Assembly (NCBI GenBank): GCA_905397405.1
Contig: CAJPVJ010000013.1
Location: forward strand, 1-64,000
Length of the DNA: 64,000 nt
Direction: 5' to 3'
Source: Oppiella nova
Lineage: Eukaryota > Arthropoda > Arachnida > Sarcoptiformes > Oppiidae
Part shown: piece by piece, positions 1 to 8,438 of the stretch
Layout of the letters: each line of letters starts with the position of its first letter
Position numbering within the stretch: position 1 is the first letter of the stretch
Notes under the pieces: generated by a model
Databases searched by the model: none
Told to the model about the DNA's origin: nothing
Seen by the model: only the letters and a program-made list of their open reading frames with translations
Translations under genes and position numbers: made by a program

Positions 1-270
1 TTGGCTTTTGCATTAGCATCTGCTTTAGCTTTTGCAGCAGCATCCGCTTTGGCTTTTGCATTAGCATCCGCTTTGGCTTTTTCAGCAGCATCTGCCTTGG
101 CTTTTGCATTAGCATCTGCTTTAGCCTTTGCAGCAGCGTCCGCTTTGGCTTTTGCGTTAGCATCTGCTTTGGCTTTTGCGTTAGCATCTGCTTTAGCTTT
201 TGCATTAGCATCCGCTCTGGCTTTTTCAGCAGCATCTGCCTTGGCTTTTGCAGCAGCATCGGCTTTGGCT
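1..270. repeat. 24-bp tandem repeats inside tolA
   Basis: About eleven imperfect 24-bp units, each coding eight residues of the type AKAKADAN or AEKAKADA, follow one another without a break. They code the long domain-II helix. Such repeats expand and contract by slippage, so copy number is likely to vary between strains. They may continue beyond the left edge. Confidence 0.8.
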
Positions 271-956
271 TGTTGGGCCTTATCTGCGGCTTCTTTTCTG
301 ACTTTTTCAGCAGCTTCTGCTTTGCTTTTTGCTTCGGCATTGAGTCTTGCGAGTCTGGCTTTTTCCGCAGCATCCGCTTTGGCTTTTTGAAGCGCCTCTT
401 GCTTGGCCTTAGCTGCTGCATCTGCTTTAGATCTTGCTTCAGCTTCTGCCTTAGCTTTCTCAGCAGCATTTTTAGCCTGCTTTACTTTTTCAGCTGCCTC
501 TTGTTTGGCTTTTTCCGCAGCATCTGCTTTAGCTTGAGAAAGTTTTAAGGCTTTTTCTTGTGCTGCTTTAGCCGCTGCCATAGCCAATTGCTGTTCTAAT
601 GCGGCTGCCTTGGCCTGTTCGGCAGCTTTTTGTGCATCTATCGCCTTGGTATCTGGTGTATTATTTGCTTCAGTTGGAATTTCTGGTGCAGTTTGATCAG
701 GTTCTGCTGTTTGCTGAGTATTATTTGCAACCTTGCTATCTGCCGTTTCAGTGGCATCAGTTTCTACTAAAGGCTTGGGTTCAGGCGGTGGTAAATCTTC
801 AGGTTTAATTAAAACGGTTTTAATTTGCTTGGGTGGCTCAGGTGGTTGACTTAAACCGAGAAAAAGTAAGCCAGTAATCGCCACCACATGAATACCTAAG
901 GTAAATCCAAGTGCAATCGCTTTTTCTTTAGATTGTGGCTTTTGAATATTTTTCAT
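1..956 (-). CDS. tolA: TolA, inner-membrane/periplasmic bridge of Tol-Pal (5' part; runs off the left edge)
   Basis: TolA links the TolQ-TolR motor in the inner membrane to TolB and Pal at the outer membrane, helping septal outer-membrane constriction. Reading leftward from the ATG at 956, a short basic N-terminus (MKNIQKPQSKEK) precedes one hydrophobic anchor, then a proline-rich stretch (PPEPPKQ, PPPEPKP), then a very long Ala/Lys/Asp-rich helix that is still open at base 1. The C-terminal domain that contacts Pal/TolB lies outside the window. The order tolQ-tolR-tolA is the canonical one, and the gene starts only 3 bases after the tolR stop. The helix is coded by tandem DNA repeats. Identification is firm from position and architecture. 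Confidence 0.93.
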   Translation of the reverse strand, partial: MKNIQKPQSKEKAIALGFTLGIHVVAITGLLFLGLSQPPEPPKQIKTVLIKPEDLPPPEPKPLVETDATETADSKVANNTQQTAEPDQTAPEIPTEANNTPDTKAIDAQKAAEQAKAAALEQQLAMAAAKAAQEKALKLSQAKADAAEKAKQEAAEKVKQAKNAAEKAKAEAEARSKADAAAKAKQEALQKAKADAAEKARLARLNAEAKSKAEAAEKVRKEAADKAQQAKADAAAKAKADAAEKARADANAKAKADANAKAKADANAKAKADAAAKAKADANAKAKADAAEKAKADANAKAKADAAAKAKADANAKA

Positions 957-959
957 AAC

Positions 960-1409
960 TTACTTTACAGACTCTGTCAGTAAACCCACTTGGCTTAAAC
1001 CAGCATCTTGCAGTGTAGACATGAGTTTCATGACTTCACCATAAGGGCGTGATTCACTACCATTGATCAAGACACTCAATTGCTTGTTATTTGCTTGAGC
1101 CTGTTGCTGATTTTCTGTAAGTACTGTTTTTAACTCATCTAAAGTTAAAACCTCATTTTTATGGTTTTTGTCTTCAAGTTTAATCGTACCATCTGCTTCT
1201 AAAGTCACGATGGCTGGTCGGTCTTCAGATTGAATCGGATTATTGTTTGCTTGAGGTAAATCAACTTTAACACCCGTGGTAATCATGGGTGCTGTCACCA
1301 TAAAAATAACCAATAAAACCAACATGACGTCGATATAGGGAACGACATTCATATCACTTTTTAAAGGCTTTTTGACGCGCTCAAAACGTCCAGAACGTTG
1401 GATTGTCAT
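960..1409 (-). CDS. tolR: TolR, ExbD-family proton-channel subunit
   Basis: TolR forms the proton-conducting stator of the Tol motor together with TolQ and passes energy to TolA. The 149-aa protein has one N-terminal membrane segment (about residues 20-45) starting NVVPYIDVML. Asp27 in this segment is the conserved proton-carrying residue of the ExbD/TolR family. The rest is a periplasmic domain ending in the usual beta-alpha arrangement. The length is normal. The start codon shares one base with the tolQ stop (1409), so the two are translationally coupled. Confidence 0.95.
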   Translation of the reverse strand: MTIQRSGRFERVKKPLKSDMNVVPYIDVMLVLLVIFMVTAPMITTGVKVDLPQANNNPIQSEDRPAIVTLEADGTIKLEDKNHKNEVLTLDELKTVLTENQQQAQANNKQLSVLINGSESRPYGEVMKLMSTLQDAGLSQVGLLTESVK

Positions 1410-2122
1410 TATTCATCTTCCTGTGTAGTTCCCACAGACTGACGTTGTAATAGCGCCACCATTTCTTCTGCAAATAATGCACGATCTGAATAAATTTCTT
1501 CGCCTTTTGCAGTGTAATGGTTAAATGCTAGTACTGCTGGTATTGCAGCAAATAAACCAATCGCAGTTGCAATCAATGCTTCAGCAATACCTGGTGCAAC
1601 AGTGGCTAAGGTAACTTGTTCAACCTGAGCTAAGCCAATGAATGCACTCATAATGCCCCAAACAGTACCAAATAAACCAATATAAGGTGCGACAGAACCG
1701 ATACTGGCGAGAGAGCTTAAGCCTTGCTCTAAACGGCCTTGATCACGACTGAGTCCTACACGCAAGATACGTTCAGTGCCTTCAATCATCGATGCAGTCT
1801 CTGCATGGCGTTTTTTAAGTTTTAAAAACTCACTTAAACCTTGATAGAAAATATCTTCTAAACCGCTTCGCTTAGAATTAAGCTGAGCATTGTTATATAA
1901 GGTATTGAGTTCAGCACCAGACCAGAAGATTTTTTGGAAGTGCTCATCGCCTTGATGTGCTTTCTTATAGCCCATATGCAACTTGGCAATCAAATACCAA
2001 CTAAAAACAGATGCGAGTACTAAGATTAGCATCACCAATTGAACCACAGGGCTCGCTTGTAAAATTAAATCAGAGATGTGTAAAGAAGATTCTAGTTGTG
2101 TTGCCATAGTTACATGTGCCAA
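1409..2122 (-). CDS. tolQ: TolQ, ExbB/MotA-family motor subunit
   Basis: TolQ is the three-span inner-membrane component of the Tol proton channel. The 237-aa protein has an N-terminal membrane span near residues 25-48, a long cytoplasmic loop, and two more spans near 140-165 and 175-200 with the family-typical small-residue segments (VAPYIGLFGTVWGIM, GIAEALIATAIGLFAAIPA). Length and topology match the family. It lies 9 bases after ybgC and overlaps tolR by one base, so the ybgC-tolQ-tolR-tolA genes read as one operon running left. Confidence 0.96.
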   Translation of the reverse strand: MAHVTMATQLESSLHISDLILQASPVVQLVMLILVLASVFSWYLIAKLHMGYKKAHQGDEHFQKIFWSGAELNTLYNNAQLNSKRSGLEDIFYQGLSEFLKLKKRHAETASMIEGTERILRVGLSRDQGRLEQGLSSLASIGSVAPYIGLFGTVWGIMSAFIGLAQVEQVTLATVAPGIAEALIATAIGLFAAIPAVLAFNHYTAKGEEIYSDRALFAEEMVALLQRQSVGTTQEDE

Positions 2123-2131
2123 AAGTATTTT

Positions 2132-2539
2132 TTATTCGTGAGCTAATTCTCGAAGAATTAAATCACGGATTTCGTCAGGAATTCTACGAGGTTTCATATC
2201 TGTACTTAAACATGCCAATTCCACCTCGCCAGAAGCAAGCATGATTTCACCACGATATATATTCTGTTGCAACACAAATGACGAAGCTTTACATGAAACT
2301 ACACTTGCTGTAACAGTAATAAGATCGTCCATGAGTATAGGGCGAGAATATTTCAATGCAATTTTATGCACGACAAAATTGTAATCTTTTTGATGCCAAT
2401 AGTGGTCAATACCGGATGCACGTAGCCATTCTGTCCGTGCACGTTCCATAAAGCGGATATGATTGGCATGGTATACGATACCGCCAGCATCTGTATCTTC
2501 GATATATACACGGATTTGGAATTCGAATTTATTACTCAT
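2132..2539 (-). CDS. ybgC: YbgC, Tol-Pal-associated hotdog acyl-CoA thioesterase
   Basis: YbgC is a small cytoplasmic hotdog-fold thioesterase always found at the head of tol-pal clusters. The motif EDTDAGGIVYHANH near the N-terminus contains the catalytic Asp of the 4-hydroxybenzoyl-CoA-thioesterase type, followed by FMERARTEWL. I prefer the start at 2539 (MSNKFEFQ), which aligns with the family. An in-frame ATG at 2551 would add four residues. The first codons lie inside the 42-bp prophage attachment repeat. The duplicated copy at 41331-41372 differs by one silent base (Ser codon AGT versus AGC), so integration leaves the protein unchanged but replaces everything upstream of the operon with phage DNA. 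Confidence 0.92.
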   Translation of the reverse strand: MSNKFEFQIRVYIEDTDAGGIVYHANHIRFMERARTEWLRASGIDHYWHQKDYNFVVHKIALKYSRPILMDDLITVTASVVSCKASSFVLQQNIYRGEIMLASGEVELACLSTDMKPRRIPDEIRDLILRELAHE

Positions 2540-2555
2540 GTTGCTATGCATTCCT
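2514..2555. other. attL: left 42-bp attachment repeat, overlapping the ybgC start
   Basis: This 42-bp stretch matches 41331-41372 in direct orientation at 41 of 42 positions; the one difference is A at 2534 versus G at 41351. It covers the first codons of ybgC and both candidate start codons. The match ends sharply on both sides, as expected of an integrase core site. Confidence 0.9.
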
Positions 2556-2635
2556 GTGTTGTTTATTGCATATCTATCAAATATTTAGCGATTTTAAATT
2601 GTTCATGAAAAACTTAAATTAATAAGAAAACTCAT

Positions 2636-2660
2636 AAAGTAGACGCATAGTAGACTAGAA
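2636..2660. other. Left arm-type integrase binding site (putative)
   Basis: The 25-bp sequence contains TAGAC twice within 12 bases (AAAGTAGACGCATAGTAGAC). It matches 41172-41196 at 24 of 25 positions in the same orientation. One copy lies just inside each end of the element, where arm-type sites for the integrase N-terminal domain are expected. The role is inferred from position and repetition. Confidence 0.6.
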
Positions 2661-2706
2661 TGTATACTGCTTACTAGCGATCGTTATTGCTTAATAGGGT
2701 TAAACA

Positions 2707-3948
2707 ATGTCTAGGTCAGAACGCATAAAATTCACTAAAACTGCAATTGATTCTTTAAGCGAACCAGGCATATACAGGGACAGTGAACTTATTGGATTTG
2801 CTGTACGAGTTAATACAACTTGTAAAACCTATATTGTTGAAAAAAAGGTCAAAGGCAAAGCGGTACGGTCTACTATTGGTCTACATGGCAATTTAACACT
2901 ATCACAGGCGCGAATTTTAGCACAAGGTCTGCTTTCTCAAATGGCACAAGGTTACAATCCAAATGAGGAGAAGAAGGCTAAACGTGAGCAAGATGAACAT
3001 ATTTTAAACGTATCAAGGCAGCATCCTACTGTTGAGGTTGCTTATAATGAATATCTTAAGAATAGAATATTAAAACCTAGAACACTTAAAGATTACGACA
3101 AGGTTGTAAATGAATATTTAGCGGATTGGAAAAAACTTAAGATCGGGGATATATCGCGAATTCAAGTCCAAGCAAAATACACAGAATTAACTGAAAGAAG
3201 TCCCGCTCAAGCAAATCTAGCAATGGCTGTCTTCAGGGCGATCTTTAATTTTTCTATTGAACATTTTCTTGATGCCAACGATGAGTCAATAATTACTGCG
3301 GTGAATCCAGTAGCAACGCTTAAAGCAAAAAGAACATGGAATAAAATCAAACGCCGGAAAGGCTATGTCAAACAAGAACAGTTAACCGATTGGATTAACG
3401 CTGTAATGAATTTCACCGCTTTGAGACAGGAACGAAATACAGTCAGGGATTTTCTTTTAACTTTAATACTCACTGGGTTTCGCCGTCATGAATGCCAAAC
3501 ACTAAAATGGGATGCTGTTGATTTAAAGTATGGCTGGATAACTTCTAATGATCCTAAGAATGGTGAAGTTCATACATTACCTATGGGTGAGCGTCTTTGG
3601 GAGATCATGAAGAAAAGAGATGAGCAAAAGTTCAATGAATATGTTTTTGCTTCCCCTAAGGCTAAGAAAAAAGGCTATACAACGAATTTATTTGAAGCTA
3701 AACAAAAAATAATTAATGAAACAGGTATTGAGTTCACTTTCCACGACCTTAGACGTACCTTTGGCACCATTGCTGAGAATCTTGATTACGGTCAGTACAC
3801 GATTAAGAGATTATTGAATCATACGGTTTCGGGTGATGTAACTGAGGGTTATATCCAGATTAGCGATAAAAAGCTAAGGTTGGCCATGCAGGAAGTTGAG
3901 GACATTGTTTTTGAAGGATTTAAAAAGGAGGCTAAACCTCCTTTTTAA
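2707..3948 (+). CDS. int: Tyrosine site-specific integrase (P4-like, DUF4102-type arm-binding domain)
   Basis: This enzyme integrates and excises the element. The 413-aa protein has an N-terminal arm-DNA-binding domain (residues about 5-90), a core-binding SAM-like domain (about 105-200) and a catalytic domain (about 215-400). Catalytic residues are visible: Arg259 in LTGFRRHE, His346 and Arg349 in FHDLRRTF, His372 in LLNHTV and the nucleophile Tyr382 in TEGYIQ. It lies 150 bases from attL, points into the element, and ends in a strong hairpin. The length is typical of the family. All catalytic residues are present, so it could be active. Confidence 0.95.
   Translation: MSRSERIKFTKTAIDSLSEPGIYRDSELIGFAVRVNTTCKTYIVEKKVKGKAVRSTIGLHGNLTLSQARILAQGLLSQMAQGYNPNEEKKAKREQDEHILNVSRQHPTVEVAYNEYLKNRILKPRTLKDYDKVVNEYLADWKKLKIGDISRIQVQAKYTELTERSPAQANLAMAVFRAIFNFSIEHFLDANDESIITAVNPVATLKAKRTWNKIKRRKGYVKQEQLTDWINAVMNFTALRQERNTVRDFLLTLILTGFRRHECQTLKWDAVDLKYGWITSNDPKNGEVHTLPMGERLWEIMKKRDEQKFNEYVFASPKAKKKGYTTNLFEAKQKIINETGIEFTFHDLRRTFGTIAENLDYGQYTIKRLLNHTVSGDVTEGYIQISDKKLRLAMQEVEDIVFEGFKKEAKPPF
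3922..3946. terminator. Bidirectional terminator between int and the HTH gene
   Basis: A perfect 10-bp stem (AAAAAGGAGG / CCTCCTTTTT) with a CTAAA loop gives a T run on both strands. It overlaps the last codons of int and separates it from the convergent gene at 3950-4210. Confidence 0.85.
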
Positions 3949-3949
3949 A

Positions 3950-4210
3950 TCAGATTGTATTTGTAAGTTTTTGACCTTCAAAATACTTAACGGCATCACC
4001 TTTTGTGTACGAGATTTTTCTAGCGCCTTTAATGAATGGTATGCCGCCACCTTCACAGCGTTTAAGCTGTAACCAGGGAAGGGATACATTAAATACAATT
4101 GCTACCGTGGTAGGTGGAAATGTTGCATCTAAAGGGGATTCCCAAAAAATCTTTGCTGCCAAGAGCTTTTCTTCTTCTGTCATTTTAGAAAGTTTTGATT
4201 GTCTACTCAT
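3950..4210 (-). CDS. Small HTH protein, possible excisionase/AlpA-like
   Basis: The 86-aa protein has a C-terminal winged-helix-like pattern (PWLQLKRCEGGGIPFIKGARKISYTKGDAVKYFE). The segment resembles the HTH_17/excisionase type, in which a short helix pair is followed by a wing with an Arg-Lys-Ile-x-Tyr stretch and a final helix. It lies convergently next to the integrase, the usual place for a recombination directionality factor. That role is inferred, and it could instead be a small transcriptional regulator. Confidence 0.6.
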   Translation of the reverse strand: MSRQSKLSKMTEEEKLLAAKIFWESPLDATFPPTTVAIVFNVSLPWLQLKRCEGGGIPFIKGARKISYTKGDAVKYFEGQKLTNTI

Positions 4211-4266
4211 ACCTTTACCTATTTATTAAATTCATTTCATCAAGTGATAAGAGAAATAGCTCCAAA

Positions 4267-5484
4267 TTAAGTCATTACGTTTGAACCTGAATTTTCAAGC
4301 TCAAATCGACGTTTACGAACCAGTCCCATTAATTTCGGTTGAATGTCTGGATGACGGGTTGCAATATCAATTTCCAAAATATCCAAGGTTGTTAAATCAG
4401 ATGCATTTTGGATCTGAACTGCTAAGGAAGGTGGTTGTTCAGGAGGTGGAGCAGTCGCACCCAATTCACTTAATCGCTTATTAATTGCATCCATCAATGG
4501 CTTACGCTGTTCCTCAGTCCAATTGACCGTATATTTATACAAGGCATTAGCTTCAGCAGGTAATTTTGATTTTTGAGCACGTTCTAATAGTTCTTTTAAC
4601 AGATTGTCATATTGATTATCCTGAATATTCTTTAATGCAGTCGCTTGAAACTCAGCAAGTTTAGAACATTTTGCGAGATTAATTTCAGAGAGCTGTTCTT
4701 CGCTAAAACCTTGATCATTCACATCGTGTAGTGTGGTTTTAATTTCTTCCTCTGAAACACATGCATTAATGCCATCTATATAAATTTGATGATCAATGTA
4801 ACTTGGTTTTGGTGCATATTGCTCAGGATCAATCTCTATCAACTTATTCTCAGTCAATTTGCATAGATGTTGAGTATGTTCACGCTCAAGATGACCATTA
4901 GCAAAAAACACTGGGCGTAATAAAAGAACAGCTTCTGTTGTCGTACAGTTTGCAATTTTCGCTGCAAATTTATCAATTATTAATGCAGGATCTGTTTCAA
5001 TTTCTGGGGTATCTTCAGTTTTAAAAGCTTCTTTAGTTTTACGAGGAGCTTTAGATTTTTTAGACTTTTCACTGAAACCGTCTTTAATTTCAATTTCTGT
5101 AATCATATTGCCAAACGTTTTACCAAACGCCTGAAGCTGCAGTTGTGCATTTTCAGCATCTAATTGAGCAAATCCATTTGCCACACTTAAACATATATCT
5201 CCATGTTCTGGATCGTATTTAGTACGCAAGATACATGTTGGCATCACAATAAAGATTTCTTGGCCATTCTCTAGATCGTGTGGTTCAACTGGCTTAGTAA
5301 ATTGAATATCTGCCAAAGTCAAAGATTCACGTTTGATACAGAACTCATAGCCAGGTAAAGCGAAGATCGTAGCAGGGAATTGATTTAAGTCATCAAAGTC
5401 CATCAATTCGCCAACAGCGCGGCACATAATATTTTTACCAGCCATAAGTGCTGAAAATGCTTCATTACTATTTAATAAATTCAT
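4267..5484 (-). CDS. Phage early protein with four helical repeats, unknown function
   Basis: This 405-aa protein is not one I recognise. Residues 1-135 look like a mixed alpha/beta domain. Residues 139-165 form a Lys/Glu/Pro linker. The rest appears to hold four copies of a roughly 45-50-residue helical module (about 167-217, 230-280, 291-341, 354-398), each with an Ala/Thr-rich helix, a Leu-rich helix and a final Lys/Arg-x-x-x-Glu-Leu helix. A similar module ends the ERF-type protein just upstream (LLAIKDAKNPQTLDKAINTF). The two genes are 12 bases apart on the same strand, which suggests a shared role in phage recombination. That role is an inference. Confidence 0.55.
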   Translation of the reverse strand: MNLLNSNEAFSALMAGKNIMCRAVGELMDFDDLNQFPATIFALPGYEFCIKRESLTLADIQFTKPVEPHDLENGQEIFIVMPTCILRTKYDPEHGDICLSVANGFAQLDAENAQLQLQAFGKTFGNMITEIEIKDGFSEKSKKSKAPRKTKEAFKTEDTPEIETDPALIIDKFAAKIANCTTTEAVLLLRPVFFANGHLEREHTQHLCKLTENKLIEIDPEQYAPKPSYIDHQIYIDGINACVSEEEIKTTLHDVNDQGFSEEQLSEINLAKCSKLAEFQATALKNIQDNQYDNLLKELLERAQKSKLPAEANALYKYTVNWTEEQRKPLMDAINKRLSELGATAPPPEQPPSLAVQIQNASDLTTLDILEIDIATRHPDIQPKLMGLVRKRRFELENSGSNVMT

Positions 5485-5496
5485 TTTTTATTTTCC

Positions 5497-5937
5497 TCAA
5501 TGCTGCATTTGATTTTGTTGTTGAACTTGGTTTATCGGTGGCGCTTCATTCCATCCCATTTGATCTGCTCGAGCACGGCAGGCTTTTGATATACCTGACT
5601 CGTATTGAGTGCCTTTGAATGTGTTAATTGCTTTATCAAGGGTTTGAGGATTTTTAGCATCTTTTATAGCTAGAAGTGCATCGTTATAACGCTGAGCTAA
5701 TGGCTTTTGTTGCTGGCCACTAGCTGGATTATTTTGATTGCGATTCGGTTGTTGAGCCTGTCTTGAGTTTTGCTGGTTGTTATTGCGTGTAGCACCCTGA
5801 TTAACTTGGTTATGATATTCATCCGAGTCATAGTCTTTGGTGTCATCAATTAAGAACAAGCCATTTAGCGCGTATTTACGGGCATATGAGCTGGATGCGC
5901 CTGGCATGGAAGTAAGTTGCTGGGGAATGTAAGTCAT
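5497..5937 (-). pseudogene. ERF-family single-strand annealing protein (relic)
   Basis: The segment GASSSYARKYALNGLFLIDD matches the conserved ERF signature (G-x-S-x-x-YARRYAL) of phage single-strand annealing recombinases, enzymes that pair complementary DNA strands for recombination or circularisation. A Gln/Asn-rich linker follows, then one helical module similar to those in the downstream neighbour. It is part of the reduced early region and I treat it as a relic of the family. Confidence 0.65.
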
Positions 5938-6216
5938 GAGAAGTTTTTCAAAATTAAAGGTTCTACATCAAATTCAATTACAACCTATTTAAAAAAAATA
6001 GTTAAGTTTAAGAACGAAGAGTATGTATTTTGGGTCTCTGATGAGTTATTAGATATGCAAGCTGATGAAATAATTAGAGGTTATTTAGTTAAAAAATTTC
6101 ATACAAGCATCTGAAATTCTAGAAGATATAAAACGGGCTAATTTATTTTAATAACAATTTTATAGTGGAACATGATCACAAAACATTCTAATTTTGTACT
6201 TTAAAAGGAGTTGATT

Positions 6217-6387
6217 ATGAAAAATATCTTAATCGTAGTTATGATGTTTAGTGGCTTAAGTCTTACGGCTTGCGCTGTACATACTCCTGAAGGAAGCATC
6301 GTTGTAGATCCTGATGGGCGTTACAATGGTGGGCATGGAAATGGTAAATTCTGTCCTCCTGGTCAAGCGAAGAAAAACAATTGCTAG
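6217..6387 (+). CDS. Small lipoprotein, 56 aa
   Basis: The ATG at 6217 follows AAGGAG at 6204-6209. The protein has a signal peptide ending in a lipobox, LSLTAC, so the mature N-terminus would be the lipidated Cys. The short mature part is Gly/Asn-rich (GRYNGGHGNGKFCPPG). I do not recognise the family. Tiny lipoproteins of this kind are common in Acinetobacter genomes. A clear Shine-Dalgarno sequence and lipobox make it likely to be real. Confidence 0.65.
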   Translation: MKNILIVVMMFSGLSLTACAVHTPEGSIVVDPDGRYNGGHGNGKFCPPGQAKKNNC

Positions 6388-6527
6388 AACATTTAAATAT
6401 ATTATAAAAATAAAAGATGCTTTAGGGCGTCTTTTATAAGTTTTAATACATGCATAAGTTAAAATGTATTAATTTGCTCAAATTAATACTTAAATGTGTT
6501 TAGTGTCACAATTTAAGGATGCTAAGT

Positions 6528-6761
6528 ATGCAATATAAAAATAAACTGTTTATTGTTGATAATGATGGCAATGAACATGATATTTCTAAATTTCAAATAG
6601 GGAGTAATGGCGAAATATTAGTGAAAGATCCAGGTATAATTATTGAAAAAGGCTTTAAGATAATTACAAAAAAGAAGGGAGTTTGTTCTCAAATATTTTT
6701 AGTCATGCAAGTGACTAAAATTTATAATGAATTAATCGTAATTAATGTTAAAGAGTTTTAG
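6528..6761 (+). CDS. Hypothetical protein, 77 aa
   Basis: The start at 6528 (MQYKNKLFIVDN) is preferred over 6519 because AAGGA lies 8 bases upstream. The protein is a compact mix of predicted strands (LFIVDNDG, EILVKDPG, FKIITKKKG, IYNELIVINV), with no signal peptide and no recognised family. A strong terminator lies about 60 bases downstream at 6823. Confidence 0.45.
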   Translation: MQYKNKLFIVDNDGNEHDISKFQIGSNGEILVKDPGIIIEKGFKIITKKKGVCSQIFLVMQVTKIYNELIVINVKEF

Positions 6762-6822
6762 TTAAAAATATTAAATCAATAAATTTATATTGCATACACA
6801 TTGTAAAACAAATTCAATTTCC

Positions 6823-6856
6823 AAACCCATATTTCTAATCATATGGGTTTTTTTTA
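6823..6856 (+). terminator. Rho-independent terminator
   Basis: A 10-bp stem AAACCCATAT / ATATGGGTTT with an 8-base loop is followed by a T run. It ends the transcript of the small gene at 6528-6761. Confidence 0.8.
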
Positions 6857-7108
6857 TTTAGCAAAATATATTAATGTAGTAGCTTGTGGAAAAAAAATCT
6901 AAATTCAAAATAAGCTCTATTGAATTTTAAAAATAATTTTTACATAAGAAAAAAACCTAATGAATTTCATATATTGTACAAATTTTAAGAACTTTAATTT
7001 TGTTACATCCACTTACAGCATATACAAAAAGTATCTAAAGTGCTTTAGAAGACAACAATATTGAATGGTATCTTTAAAATTATCATATATACATATTAGA
7101 GGTGAGTT

Positions 7109-7243
7109 ATGAAAATATTAACCTTATTAAGTATAGGGATAATTAGTAGTTGTTTTTACAAATCCTTTAAAGCTAAAAGCTTAAACTCCACAGAGTTGGA
7201 TTTTGATAAATACGTTGAAAATACTATTCTTAAAGGTTTTTAG
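7109..7243 (+). CDS. Very small lipoprotein, 44 aa
   Basis: The ATG at 7109 is preceded by GAGGTGAG. The N-terminus MKILTLLSIGIISSC is a short signal peptide with a lipobox-like IISSC. The mature part is about 30 residues, basic then acidic. No family is recognised. Support comes from the ribosome site and lipobox only. Confidence 0.5.
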   Translation: MKILTLLSIGIISSCFYKSFKAKSLNSTELDFDKYVENTILKGF

Positions 7244-7638
7244 ATTATTAAATATGTATGTAGGAGTGAGGGTTGAAGATAAAGTTTTATATTTTATTTT
7301 TCTCATTAATTTTATGATTTTACCATTCTGTTACATCTTTTAGGAATATTCCATCTGGAGTGTGGATTTATAAAAATCATGGATATCTATAAGCTTATCA
7401 AAAGATATGCTTTTTAGTGAGTATATGGATGTGATTCAATACATTAATGTTTCATTGGCCTACACAGAGTATTTGATACTCACTATTGTAAAGATGGTGA
7501 ATTAACAGTCTGTCGTCATTGCCTTAAAGTTGTTAGTAACTAGTCTGACAAGTTTTAAAATAAAGCTAATTTTTTAAAATACTTAAAATTATTAGCCTTA
7601 TTTTAAACTACTTAAAATTACTCAAATGAGAACATGTA
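7244..7638. other. AT-rich stretch without a convincing gene
   Basis: No reading frame with a good start is seen. A short run in the plus frame ending near 7542 codes HYCKDGELTVCRHC, with Cys/His spacing like a zinc site, and may be a trace of an old gene. Nothing else is supported. Confidence 0.5.
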
Positions 7639-7899
7639 ATGTTAAATACAGCTATAGAAGAATCGAAAAATATTTCTAAAGAAACCCGATATAGTTCAAT
7701 AGAGCAACTTAAAATTTTCTTGAAATCACAAGTTCTCAAAAAAGCGGATTTGGGTGAAATTTCAGTGAGTGAAAATATTTCTAAAGAGATCAATCAACAT
7801 CAAATCAAAGTATTAAGTGAAGAATTTAAGCAATCAGGATACAAAGTTAAAATTTCATTAACAAGTGATGAGACGATATTTTCTATTTTTTGGGATTAA
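7639..7899 (+). CDS. Hypothetical protein, 86 aa
   Basis: The protein is mostly helical (about residues 1-65), followed by a strand-rich C-terminus (YKVKISLTSDETIFSIFW). No signal peptide, membrane span or known motif is visible. The ribosome site is weak (no clear GGAG before the ATG). It lies alone in the sparse stretch between the phage early and head genes. Confidence 0.4.
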   Translation: MLNTAIEESKNISKETRYSSIEQLKIFLKSQVLKKADLGEISVSENISKEINQHQIKVLSEEFKQSGYKVKISLTSDETIFSIFWD

Positions 7900-8287
7900 T
7901 TTTGATAGTTCAGCTCCCTTGATATAATTAAGGTTGCATAGTCCCAAAATTAAATGTATATTTTTCATAGTGGTCATATTACATTTATCTGACACCTAAC
8001 AAATTTACCTTTTAATATACCCATTGAGTCTAATCATCGGGTATTTTTTTATCTTAAATTTATGTATTGTAATGAAACTCATTATCATTTATTGTATTTA
8101 ATCTCAATCTAAGCTATGTAGATTGTGAATTTGTTGACAGCCCGGAAAGACGGGCACTTATTAAAATTTAACCCAGACCCCTTAATCATTTTTAATTTTT
8201 CTTCAATAACTTAAGTAAGTGTAATTAGGATAAATGTTGCTTCTCGTGTATAATGTGTAAACAATTATTAGATAAGGTAGTAAAGTT
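7900..8287. other. Noncoding AT-rich stretch with two hairpins
   Basis: There is no supported gene. ATACCC near 8017 pairs with GGGTAT near 8039 before a T run and may terminate transcription from the left. A second small hairpin (GCCCG/CGGGC) lies near 8144-8158 with no T run. Confidence 0.45.
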
Positions 8288-8395
8288 ATGTACTACTCTA
8301 TGAATGCAATGTTTTTCTTCGCTATATTTCTTATTCTTACATTATTGATGTATCTATTTGGTGGTTTAAACTCAGGTTTAGTATTCTATAGATAG
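8288..8395 (+). CDS. Single-span small membrane protein, 35 aa
   Basis: The peptide begins MYYSMNAM, then has one uninterrupted hydrophobic segment (FFFAIFLILTLLMYLF) and a short tail. AAGG lies upstream, and a good terminator follows 18 bases after the stop. The isolated short transcript unit with its own terminator suggests a real micro-gene. Function is unknown. Confidence 0.5.
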   Translation: MYYSMNAMFFFAIFLILTLLMYLFGGLNSGLVFYR

Positions 8396-8412
8396 CTTTT
8401 GTAACCTAAATT

Positions 8413-8438
8413 AAAGCTCACTTTTCGGTGAGCTTTTT
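8413..8438 (+). terminator. Rho-independent terminator
   Basis: A 9-bp stem AAAGCTCAC / GTGAGCTTT is followed by Ts, just after the 35-aa membrane-protein gene. Confidence 0.8.

Noticed and set aside
1-808. Plus-strand frames opposite tolA with Ala/Phe/Leu-rich products
   Set aside because: They are shadows of the tolA repeats on the other strand; composition reflects reversed Lys/Ala codons.
5917-6114. Plus-strand frame coding 65 residues opposite and beyond the ERF relic start
   Set aside because: It overlaps the ERF-type gene, has no ribosome site and no recognised family; probably chance or a trace of old phage DNA.
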